Assembly (NCBI GenBank): GCA_964519665.1 | Contig: CAZFIV010000001.1 | Span: 150,149-214,148 of the forward strand | DNA from: JANQQN01 sp964519665 | GTDB lineage: Bacteria; Myxococcota; Kuafuiibacteriia; Kuafuiibacteriales; Kuafuiibacteriaceae | Reading direction: 5' to 3' | DNA: 64,000 nucleotides | Shown here: in pieces, positions 50,201 to 57,691 of the stretch | How the letters are laid out: every line of letters begins with the position of its first letter | Position numbering within the stretch: the stretch's first letter is position 1 | Notes under the pieces: model-generated | Told to the model about the DNA's origin: nothing | The model's input: the letters and a program-made list of their open reading frames with translations, nothing else | Database searches by the model: none | Position numbers and translations under genes: made by a program

Positions 50201-51190
50201 CTCTCCGTTGCTGATGCGACGGTCGACGATCCGGGCCTCTCGCAGATCGTGGAGCGCCTTCGCGACCTGTTTGGGGGGGTGTTGGACCACGCGGGCCAAG
50301 GTCCGGGCCGCGGCGGGGCGCCCGGAGACGGCCAGCGCCCGGAGACACTCCTGATCGACCCCGTCGAGGCCCTCCAGTTTGCGCTGAAACAGCTCCTCTA
50401 CGTTGGTCGGCAGAGCGTCGAAGATCGCGTCCAGTTCCTGGGGAAGACCGTCGGAAGCCGCGAGGAGCTTCTCGAGCACGTGCGGGGCCTGCAGGTAACG
50501 GCTGAGACCCTCGAGATCGAGCCCCTTGAGCTCCAGCGTATTCGTGGTCGAATAGCCCGCGATCTCCGTCAAGGCATCGCGTACGATCGGGCTGGTGGTT
50601 TCGTCGTCGCGGGCGAGAAGCAGCAGCATTCCTGGGCGCTCGGTGCCCGGGTCGAGATTCGGGTCGGTAAAGAGCTCGTCGGCGAGAAAGCAGGTCAGCT
50701 CGAGGGTGTCGCTGTCGGCCCGCTCAAGGTCGTGGACGACGACCGTAGGTCGGGCCCAACGCCCGATGCCCGCCAACAGAGTGCGAAAGCTCTCGAAGAA
50801 GCGGAGTTTATGGTCGAGCGTGGTGACTCCGGGCTCGTCGGACGTCACGTGCTCGAGGACCGAGGAGAGATCAGCGTACAGCGGATCGACCAGCTCGTCG
50901 GTGAGACCGTTTTGCTCGGCCCACTGCATGATCTGGTGCGCGATTTCGGCGAACGGATGAAAGCTTCGGCCCCCCGCGGTCGGCGTGCGGCCCTCGAGGA
51001 CGATAGTTTTGGGGAGAGCGTGGGCGTGTCGGATCACCTCTTCGGCCAGCCGGTCTTTGCCGACCCCGCGTCGGCCTTTGAGAAGGACGACCGACCCGTG
51101 AGGCGCTTCGAGCCAGCGCTTGAGGAGGTCGAGCTCTTCGGACCTGAGCCTCGCCTGGGGCCGGGTCTCCGACGCCGCTGAGTCCACCAT
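47201..51190 (-). CDS. Giant STAND-type ATPase / TPR / sigma-54 activator
   Basis: 1329 residues. N-terminal ATPase with Walker A LLKGRRGVGKDRLAEE (about 36-51) and Walker B-like TVVVHDLERADSD; a TPR-like helical stretch (about 380-870, repeated ALINQLGKIALANGDY-like units); an AAA+ sigma-54 interaction domain with GESGTGKE (about 976), GSFTGA for the sigma-54 contact loop (GAFTGA in most) and GGTLFLDEIGD; and a Fis-type helix-turn-helix end (ITRAAELLGMRRPRLSQII). It is not a two-component receiver protein; the front half probably senses a ligand or partner. ATG 51190 was chosen; TTG 51208 adds six residues. A sigma-54-like site overlaps the start. Confidence 0.9.
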   Translation of the reverse strand: MVDSAASETRPQARLRSEELDLLKRWLEAPHGSVVLLKGRRGVGKDRLAEEVIRHAHALPKTIVLEGRTPTAGGRSFHPFAEIAHQIMQWAEQNGLTDELVDPLYADLSSVLEHVTSDEPGVTTLDHKLRFFESFRTLLAGIGRWARPTVVVHDLERADSDTLELTCFLADELFTDPNLDPGTERPGMLLLLARDDETTSPIVRDALTEIAGYSTTNTLELKGLDLEGLSRYLQAPHVLEKLLAASDGLPQELDAIFDALPTNVEELFQRKLEGLDGVDQECLRALAVSGRPAAARTLARVVQHPPKQVAKALHDLREARIVDRRISNGEFQFSFARRRDLEVTDRTLSAQDRRRLHRGWADALAKEPDQGGPALLAYHQLRSSEPQRGVALAIRAAETYAVAGALNAAVNMLESAYPHAQGELRLTIAHRLADLAPLIGAPKRALRHIEELKSLLPKSERGPALVREATLRNKAGDHELALEALEQARSLMAMAPPHERASIESAASEAHYHLSALEWAAAAARAGLVILDDLGDPSPAERAALINQLGKIALANGDYESALSYYAQNRALGEKAGLQNLLAMALVNISVVHLRRGDPKEAERYLHESIATARAIGDLPTMAFASMSMGALHHQRGELGRAIEAYRECRSIFRRLGNRTQLARALHNLAVLYLVGGDTARAKAHNDEAHRLAVQSGVGRIVALATVVDGLLRAETGEIDVGEARLREGMRLQAPERADRPIEATLELAEFQLRWRSVDAAADTLEEVERGLELHDNLFLRARADLIRGRVLSARRDDSALDLLKQARDRFVELDRRLFVRDAETALARCALAHGQREACRRHLSAAKALQEEVSASLPPDLIARFAQADGQRQLDLIEGDLEGRSPSRPLPAPQRRSPGQLTSRSDARPSPYHRPDSSFSGQSNPVGRPAARETARKPEWAGRYDNIIGESSKLYRVFRILDRIADTEGTVLVNGESGTGKELVAEAIHRNSSRTEGPFVKLNCAALVESLLMSELFGHERGSFTGAHQRKIGRFEMASGGTLFLDEIGDISPKTQVALLRVLQEREFERVGGGKPIKVDARIIFATNRNLAQMVRDGTFREDLYYRLKGISIDVPPLRDRPEDIGPLASHFLEQYAAESGSVAKVLSDRALHLLVGYPWPGNVRELENIIRSVALFAEGQMIDAGDFDEYRELLNEAPIAALKPHSPSGGVPSERPPLDRTRVEPPNSGVTRPIAAAEPNSAPDLVPDRVRTAEQAQGDLLLEIFARGVPLPELKKRIQEQAIAQALQMTQGNITRAAELLGMRRPRLSQIINASEELKALALEVSK

Positions 51191-51356
51191 CGTCAGCCCG
51201 CTAACCAATTTCCGTGCCAGTCGTTGGTGGCGGCGCAGATGCGCTCCGGTGCTGCGTCGAGGCCAACACTTCCACCCAGCCTATCCCAAAGAGCGTGCGT
51301 TTACGAACGCATAATCGTCCCATATGACCGGAGCTTTTCGGCGACGAGTTAAAAAT

Positions 51357-52340
51357 CTAACATTCGTGCAGGTTTCTTCCGATCTGAAGATGTCGACCAG
51401 CGCCGCGAAGAAAGTCATCGGAAGACATGGCCCGTTTTCCCGGAGGCTGCACTTCGAGGATATCGAGGGCCCCGTCACTCGTCTTGATGCGCAGATGAGG
51501 CTCTAGGCCGATGATTTGACCGGGCTGGGCATCTCTTGCGGACTGATCGTCGTCTACGATCTGTACCCGTCGAATCTTGAGGGGTTGTCCAGAAGCTAAC
51601 GGGACGAAGGTTCCGGGCCAGGGATCGAACGCGCGCACCTGGCAGTCGAGCTCCGCTGAGGTCCGTCCGAAGTCGATGAGCCCGTCTTTCTTTTCGATGA
51701 GCCCAGCGTAGGTCGCCTTCTCGTCGTCCTGGGGGATGACTTCGAGTCCTTCGCTCTTGGCGAGGGCGAGCCCATCGACGGCCACCTGAGCCCCCAGGTG
51801 TGCGAGCCGCTCGGTCAGCGACCCCCCGGTATCATCCGGCCGAATGTCGGTCGTCCGTTTGAGGAGCATATCGCCTTCGTCCATGGCCTCGGCCAGCTGC
51901 ATCAGCGTGACGCCGGTTTGGTGGTCTCCGTGCTCGATCGACCTTTGAATGGGGGACGCGCCTCGCCAGCGGGGCAGCAACGAGGCGTGCACGTTCCAGG
52001 TGTCGAATCGGGGCGCCTCGAAGACAGCGCGGGGAAGAATCCGACCGTAGGCCACCACGATCGACAGATCGAGGTCGAGATCGTCGAGGCGCGCCGCCAC
52101 TGTCCCATCCCGGAGCTTGGTCGGCTGCTCGACTTCGACGCCGTGGTCGAGCGCCAGCGCCTTGACCGGGGTCGGTTCGAGCTTCTTGCCTCGACCCTTC
52201 GGTCGATCGGGCTGACTGATCACCAGGACCACATCGTCCTCGTCGGCGCGCAGGATACCGTCCAGCACCGTCTTGGCGATGTCGGGGGTTCCAAAGAACG
52301 CCAGGCGCAGCCGGCGGTCGGGCAGCTTTAGACGGTTCAG
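51357..52340 (-). CDS. fmt: Methionyl-tRNA formyltransferase with apparent CTG start
   Basis: 327 residues if initiated at CTG 52340. The N-terminal substrate loop FFGTPD (about residues 15-20), the NVHASLLPRWRGASPIQ formyl-transfer block with Asn, His and the conserved Asp downstream (Gly-Val-Thr-Leu-Met-Gln, AEAMDEGDML), and the C-terminal domain are all there. It formylates Met-tRNAi for initiation. No ATG, GTG or TTG exists between the in-frame stop upstream and FFGTPD; the first, GTG 52268, would delete that motif. CTG 52340 overlaps the def TGA as CTGA and has AGAGGT six bases upstream. CTG 52310 is a weaker option. Confidence 0.88.
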   Translation of the reverse strand: MNRLKLPDRRLRLAFFGTPDIAKTVLDGILRADEDDVVLVISQPDRPKGRGKKLEPTPVKALALDHGVEVEQPTKLRDGTVAARLDDLDLDLSIVVAYGRILPRAVFEAPRFDTWNVHASLLPRWRGASPIQRSIEHGDHQTGVTLMQLAEAMDEGDMLLKRTTDIRPDDTGGSLTERLAHLGAQVAVDGLALAKSEGLEVIPQDDEKATYAGLIEKKDGLIDFGRTSAELDCQVRAFDPWPGTFVPLASGQPLKIRRVQIVDDDQSARDAQPGQIIGLEPHLRIKTSDGALDILEVQPPGKRAMSSDDFLRGAGRHLQIGRNLHEC

Positions 52341-52873
52341 GCGCTGACCTCTTCCCGGGCCTTCTTCTTTAGCTTCTTCTTCACCAGCACCTGCTTCAGT
52401 CGAGACAGGCGATCGACGAACAGAACACCCTCGAGGTGGTCGATCTCGTGCTGAATGCAGACCGCAAGGAGCCCTTCGGCCTCGAGCGTCATCGTCTGAC
52501 CGTCGCGATCGAGGGCCTCGACGGTGATCTTGGCGGCCCGATCGACCTCATCGGTATATCCGGGGACGGAGAGGCAGCCTTCCTCCCACGTGATCTTCCC
52601 TTCGCGGGCCTTGATGACTGGATTCACCAAGGCGATCGGCTCGATGGGGCGGAGGGGCGACTCTTCTTCTCTTTCGCGAGCACCGCAGTCCAGGACGATG
52701 ACCCGCTTGGTGACGCCGACCTGGGGGGCCGCAAGACCCACACCTTCGGCCACGTACATGGTCTCGAACATGTCATCGATCAGCTGTCGGGTCTCATCGC
52801 TCACCGTCTCGACCGGCGTCGACTTCCGGGCGAGTCGAGAGTCGGGAAAGGTGAGAATGTCGCGGAGCGCCAT
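52337..52873 (-). CDS. def: Peptide deformylase
   Basis: 178 residues. All three signatures are intact: GVGLAAPQVG, EEGCLSVPGY (metal Cys) and QHEIDHLEG (metal His pair and catalytic Glu). It removes the N-formyl group from new proteins in the cytoplasm using Fe2+ or similar. It is directly followed by fmt, the usual def-fmt pair. A Lys-rich C-terminal tail (KQVLVKKKLKKKARE) is typical of the longer type. The ATG at 52873 is the only suitable start. Confidence 0.97.
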   Translation of the reverse strand: MALRDILTFPDSRLARKSTPVETVSDETRQLIDDMFETMYVAEGVGLAAPQVGVTKRVIVLDCGAREREEESPLRPIEPIALVNPVIKAREGKITWEEGCLSVPGYTDEVDRAAKITVEALDRDGQTMTLEAEGLLAVCIQHEIDHLEGVLFVDRLSRLKQVLVKKKLKKKAREEVSA

Positions 52874-52920
52874 ACATCGAATCTTAGCACCGGCGTTCGA
52901 TGCGGCAAGTGGGCGAAGGA

Positions 52921-55900
52921 CTAACGTCTTCGATGGCGGAGGTATGCCGCCCGCAATTCAGGGACCTTCAGGACGTCCCGTGCTTCATCCAGCGATCGAA
53001 CCACCTCTCGAAGCAGAGCCTGGGCCTCGCCGTCGTGCGGGTTGGCATCGCTGGGAACCAAAGCCCGAAGCCGGGCGTGCGCATCGTCGATCTCGGCCGC
53101 CGACGCCTGTTCGCCCACGGCCAGCATCGTGAAATAGTCGCTGGTACGAATCATCTCGGCCATGGCTCGAAGGCGAGCAAGACCCGGCCATTCGTGCGGA
53201 CGCGGCTCGGTCGGCGGGGCGCGCCCGACCGCGACCGCCAGACGGAACCCGAGGAGGACCACCGCGACCGCCGCTGCGCGCGGCTGAAGCAGACCCGCGA
53301 TGCGCGCGGCCTCGCCGATGGTTCGCCGGCCATCGAGCAGCGCTGCGAAACGCGCATCGCGCCGGTTGAACAGCGAGCTGTCGATGCTCGTGCCGCGAAT
53401 GATGAGGTCGCGATCGAGGGGGACCGGGATCCCGACGCCATCCAAAAGGTCGATCAAAGTGCGCCGGATGTCCGGAAGCGGGTCCAGCAGCTCTCCCCCG
53501 AAGACCTCGACCGCGTGAAACTGCCAAGCGCCGGTCGATGCCAGCCAAGAACGCAGAGCCATCTCGAACTGATTGTGAAGGAGCGCTTCGCTCTCGGCGC
53601 CGCTCATCACGCCTCGTTCCACGAGATGGGCGGCCAGCGCGGCTGGCGCACCGACCAGCTCGAGGCTTTCGGGCAGGGCTTCGAGGGGGACCGGGCGACC
53701 TCGTTGGGCGTTGGCGAGCAGATCCTGGCAGGCGGTCTCCCCTCGCAGGGCTGCCGGCTGGCCGTTCGCGATCACCAGCTGGACGTGTTGGGCTCTCAGC
53801 ACGCCCGTAGCCTGGACGGAAAAGAGCTCTCCCAGGACCTCGAGCGCGTCCTGAAGGTCATTGACTTGCCCTTGGGTAAAGCTCGGCGTTCGAGGGGCGA
53901 TTCGCGACCCGGACCGGGCGTCCGGAGTCTCGAAGTCGAGCGTGTCGGTGGTGGCGTGCCGTCCGCCTCTCGGTGACGGAGAAGAGGGTCCGGGCGAGGC
54001 GGGGGGCGGTGGTATGGCTGGGTACCCGATGGCCGGTATCGGCGTGCCCGAACGTACGCCGCTGCCGCCGGCGGGCGTGAACGGGGGCAGTGAGGGGCGT
54101 TTACTGCCGTCGACGGAGCCGCTCCCGTCGAGGTGGTCCGACCGGGGGGCGGGCTCGTCGATGCTCATGAACGCGGCGCTCGGTAGGTCTTGGGTGCCAG
54201 GAATATCGCCCGGGGCAAGTTGCCCGCCGAGAAGGGGAATCTCGACTGTGTCGAACGCGCCTTGAGCATCCCCCTCGTCAGTCATTTCGATGCTGGCGAT
54301 CTGACCATCGGCGGAACGGGCCGATGAAAAGGCGGTTGGTCGTCCCGTCAGGGCGGGGACATCGACCTCTTCGGTCTTGCTGTCGAAAGGGAGGTCGTCT
54401 TCATCGAAGACGGGAGGTATCCACGGCTGAGGTGGGTGGCCGCCGGTGCCGTCGGGCGTCGGCAGCGGACCGTTGCCCACCGATCCCGGGCTTTTATTTG
54501 CTCCGGGCACCTCGGATGTATCCCCCGGATTGGTCTTGGGCACGTCGTCGGCCGGCGGGAACAAGAACGCCGAGCTGGCTTCGCCCCTCGTCACGACGAT
54601 CGGTTTGAGCGGTCCCGCCTCGGTCGGGTCGTTCGCAGGCACGACCGGAAGGTCGGAGGTGCCGAAGCCAAGACGCCGGCCGGTTGTCGAAGGTCTCGGT
54701 TCGGCCCCGGTTGCGCCGTCGTCGGGCGGCATTGGGCCGATCGGCATCATCTCGGGTGAGGCTCCAGGGCGGGTCGCCCGCGGCCGCCGGGTACGCCGCG
54801 GCATGGTGGAGGAATCCGACGCGCCGCTGCGTTCAGGCTTGGGGGCATCTCGGAGTGCAGCCAGCTGCGCCTGCGCGGTGCCCAAGGTGTACGTAGGCGC
54901 GGCTTCCGCGGCTTCCACCGCCTCTTCGAAGATCAGCTGCGACGACGAGACGATATTGGTCTCGTCGTCGGGCAGCGGTGCCGCGATCACCGTTGGGGCG
55001 AGGTCTTCGGGTTCCGTGGAGAGGCCCCGGCCGGGCGGGCGCGCCAGCTCGGACGCGTTAGGGTACAGGTCTTCGCTGGACCGGGCTTCCGGATCGACGT
55101 CGATGGAAGCGTCCAGCGACGACGTAGGCCAACCTCCCGCCTCCCGATTCTCGGGAGGAAACCGGAGGGGGCCCGGACGATGCTCGGGCAAGGGTGGGCG
55201 TGGCCGAACCGCGCCGGAGTCGGGCGTGATGGAGGCTGTCGCTTCAGTACTGGCGGACCGCTGGGTACCAGACCGCTGGATGGCCTCCAGCCGCTGCTTA
55301 ATCGAGACCAAAACCGGGTCAACGCCGGTCTGTTCAATGAAACGGGCCACCAAGTCGAGTGCATCACCCTCCCGACGTGCCTGTTCGAGCGCCTGCACGC
55401 CCCGTTTGAGCATCGCCCGCGCGTCTTCATGAAGCCCGTGTCGGGCCGCGAACAGCGCTCCTTGGTGAACGAGCTCCAGACGGGATGGCTGAAGGTAGAG
55501 CAGCAGCTTGTACAGGGCCAGCGCCGGTCGGACCTCACCGTCCTGCGAATAGATCGACGCCGCGGATAAGTACGCTTCGATGGCGTCATCGGTGCGCCCC
55601 GCCTTTCGGAGAGCCTCCGCCTCTCGCACGAGCGCCCGCGCGGTATCGATGGTTCCCGATGCACGGCGCGGATAGGCGTTCGAGCCTTCGAGTGCTCGCG
55701 ACGTCTGATGGAGCGCCGGTCTCGCCGAGCCGTGGGGTGGCGGGTCGCTCGGGCCGTGCATACCTTCGAGATCGAGGTCGCCGTCGAGCTCCGCCGACAG
55801 CGCGTAGAGCTCTTCATGCTGGGCGGGTTCGGGCTCCGAAGGCGCCGCGGGCCCGGTTCGAGCCCATCCGCGCACCCGGCCGGCGAGGTAGCCGAGGTCG

Positions 55901-56223
55901 GTCGGAAGACGGAAGTAGTAGTCGCCGCCCGCGTCCAGAGCCTCCGAAGGGGCCCTTATGGGGTCGCTGGGTCCACCGTACCCCATGAAGAGCAGGGGCA
56001 CGTTGGGGGCTCGAGCCCGCATTGCGCGGGCCAGGCCCCGGCAATCGAGGCTCTCGGCCCGGACCCCCAGCAAGACGACCGCCGGCCGGAACTCCTCGAA
56101 GAGGCGGAGCGCAGTGCCTTCATCGAGCGCCGAGAGGGGCTCTAGCTCCACCTTGCGCAGCTCCGCCTCAAGGGCGTCGATCGCCCCTTCGTCGCCATCA
56201 ACTACGAGTACCCGCGCCGCCAC
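52921..56223 (-). CDS. Degenerate receiver / TPR-like / DnaJ-like multidomain protein
   Basis: 1100 residues. The first ~120 residues fold like a response-regulator receiver (VLVVDGDEGAIDALEAEL, PAVVLLGVRAESLD), but the phospho-acceptor Asp is Gly and the later Lys is Leu-Pro context, so it is a pseudo-receiver. A helical region (about 180-310) is TPR-like, then a long disordered Pro/Asp-rich linker, a helical block (about 800-1000, partly like DUF4388) and a C-terminal J-like domain (SDYFTMLAVGEQASAAEIDDAHARL, no canonical HPD seen). The GTG start at 56223 lies two bases after the kinase stop, with GGAG upstream, so it is an operon partner of the kinase. Confidence 0.72.
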   Translation of the reverse strand: MAARVLVVDGDEGAIDALEAELRKVELEPLSALDEGTALRLFEEFRPAVVLLGVRAESLDCRGLARAMRARAPNVPLLFMGYGGPSDPIRAPSEALDAGGDYYFRLPTDLGYLAGRVRGWARTGPAAPSEPEPAQHEELYALSAELDGDLDLEGMHGPSDPPPHGSARPALHQTSRALEGSNAYPRRASGTIDTARALVREAEALRKAGRTDDAIEAYLSAASIYSQDGEVRPALALYKLLLYLQPSRLELVHQGALFAARHGLHEDARAMLKRGVQALEQARREGDALDLVARFIEQTGVDPVLVSIKQRLEAIQRSGTQRSASTEATASITPDSGAVRPRPPLPEHRPGPLRFPPENREAGGWPTSSLDASIDVDPEARSSEDLYPNASELARPPGRGLSTEPEDLAPTVIAAPLPDDETNIVSSSQLIFEEAVEAAEAAPTYTLGTAQAQLAALRDAPKPERSGASDSSTMPRRTRRPRATRPGASPEMMPIGPMPPDDGATGAEPRPSTTGRRLGFGTSDLPVVPANDPTEAGPLKPIVVTRGEASSAFLFPPADDVPKTNPGDTSEVPGANKSPGSVGNGPLPTPDGTGGHPPQPWIPPVFDEDDLPFDSKTEEVDVPALTGRPTAFSSARSADGQIASIEMTDEGDAQGAFDTVEIPLLGGQLAPGDIPGTQDLPSAAFMSIDEPAPRSDHLDGSGSVDGSKRPSLPPFTPAGGSGVRSGTPIPAIGYPAIPPPPASPGPSSPSPRGGRHATTDTLDFETPDARSGSRIAPRTPSFTQGQVNDLQDALEVLGELFSVQATGVLRAQHVQLVIANGQPAALRGETACQDLLANAQRGRPVPLEALPESLELVGAPAALAAHLVERGVMSGAESEALLHNQFEMALRSWLASTGAWQFHAVEVFGGELLDPLPDIRRTLIDLLDGVGIPVPLDRDLIIRGTSIDSSLFNRRDARFAALLDGRRTIGEAARIAGLLQPRAAAVAVVLLGFRLAVAVGRAPPTEPRPHEWPGLARLRAMAEMIRTSDYFTMLAVGEQASAAEIDDAHARLRALVPSDANPHDGEAQALLREVVRSLDEARDVLKVPELRAAYLRHRRR

Positions 56224-56225
56224 CT

Positions 56226-57590
56226 TCAGACTCCACCAGTATGCGCTATCCAGACCCAGGCGAACACCGCGACTGCGGACGCGACGACCGCGGCCAGATA
56301 AATGGCCCAGCCCAGCTCAGACGGTCTGCCTCGCAGGCCCAGGTCGGTGCCGGGGGCGACTCCAAGCGAACGCGTGCCGGCGCCGAGGTCGGGTTTGGGA
56401 TAGGACGTCCGTTTTCGACCACTCGCCACCGGTGACGTCAACGCCGCTTTGAGCATCGGGGACGGTTTCGGTCGGTCGTTCTGTCGTTTTCGGTCGTCGC
56501 CGGCCCCGGAGAGATCACCGGTCTCGATGCGGGCTTTCGGCAGAGGGTATTCGTCGGTTTCACTGGCGCGCGCCTGGTCGAGATCCCAGTCGAGCTGGTC
56601 GGCCGGCAGGACCAGTCGGGAGCCCTCCAGCTCCCCAATGCTCCCCTCGGTCCGCTCCTTGCGCATCTCCTGGATGCGAGGCCACGTCATGCTGACGACC
56701 TGGCTGAGGGCGCGGCTGCTCATCCGCATCCCGCGGGCGGCACGAAAATGGTCGAGAGCGCGCTCCATTTCGCGGGTGGAGCGAAATCGATCGGCAGGGT
56801 CGACGGCGAGGGCCCGCTGGATGAGCGCGACGAGGTCGCTATCGACGTGGCTGAGCCTCGGCTCGAGAGGCGGATAATCGCCGGCCGCGACTTTCCACAG
56901 GAGGGTCGCGATCGCTTCGTTAGGGTACAGAGCTTGCCCCGCGACCAGCTCGAACAACATCGCGCCAAGCGAGAAGATGTCGGACCGGACATCGGTGGGG
57001 TCGCCGCGCGCTTGCTCTGGCGACAACGCGCGAGGCCGGCCTCGGATGATGCCCGGTTCGGTGAGGTTGTGGCCCGCGAGCGTAGCAAGGCCGAAGTCGA
57101 CGATCTTGGGAACGCCGTCGGTGCCGACCAAGACGTTCTCGGGCGCGACGTCGCGATGCACGATGCCCAGGGGGGTGCCGTCGGGGAGCGCCCGCTCGTG
57201 GGCGTGGGTCAGTCCCAAGGCCACGCTGCTGACGACACCACATGAGACCTCGATGGGCAGAATCTTGTTCTCGCGCCGGAGGACCTCGACGATCTCGGCC
57301 AGCGCCGGCCCGTCGACGAATTCCATCACCAAATAGAGCTCTGGACCGGATTGGCCGGCGTCGAGGACCTCGATGACGTTGTGGTGTTCCAGAGTCGCGG
57401 CCACCGCGACTTCACGCAAAAAGAGGGCCTTGAGGTCTTCGTCGGCGGACTCTCGATCCAGCATCCGCTTGACCGCGACCTGCCGATTAAGGTCGGGCGA
57501 GGTGCCCCGATAGACCTCACCCATGCCCCCGACGCCGATCCGCTCCTGGAGCTCGTAGACCCGCGGCCGCCCTCGGCTTCTCAGTACCAT
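56226..57590 (-). CDS. Membrane Ser/Thr protein kinase
   Basis: 454 residues. Kinase residues are complete: IGVGGMGEVY loop, VAVKRM lysine, HRDVAPEN (about 140), DFGLAT (about 160) and a PEQARGDPTDVRSDIFSLG activation-segment end. A disordered linker follows and a single helix near the C-terminus (about 430-450, WAIYLAAVVASAVAVFAWVWI), leaving only a few residues outside. ATG 57590 was chosen because the kinase fold starts there; ATG 57626 adds non-conserved residues. It is the first gene of a unit with the degenerate receiver protein. Confidence 0.9.
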   Translation of the reverse strand: MVLRSRGRPRVYELQERIGVGGMGEVYRGTSPDLNRQVAVKRMLDRESADEDLKALFLREVAVAATLEHHNVIEVLDAGQSGPELYLVMEFVDGPALAEIVEVLRRENKILPIEVSCGVVSSVALGLTHAHERALPDGTPLGIVHRDVAPENVLVGTDGVPKIVDFGLATLAGHNLTEPGIIRGRPRALSPEQARGDPTDVRSDIFSLGAMLFELVAGQALYPNEAIATLLWKVAAGDYPPLEPRLSHVDSDLVALIQRALAVDPADRFRSTREMERALDHFRAARGMRMSSRALSQVVSMTWPRIQEMRKERTEGSIGELEGSRLVLPADQLDWDLDQARASETDEYPLPKARIETGDLSGAGDDRKRQNDRPKPSPMLKAALTSPVASGRKRTSYPKPDLGAGTRSLGVAPGTDLGLRGRPSELGWAIYLAAVVASAVAVFAWVWIAHTGGV

Positions 57591-57691
57591 CGGACGGCTA
57601 TCATACCTGCTGGCGCCCAGCAGCAAACCGGCCTTGACCAGCCGCTGACGTTGGTCCTATCCAGCACCTTCGCGGCCACCCCGAAATACAC

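Noticed and set aside
48866..51181. 771-residue plus-strand reading frame opposite the sigma-54 activator
   Set aside because: It is an antisense shadow of a gene with clear AAA+ domains; the translated product has no motifs and lots of Arg/Gly/Val.
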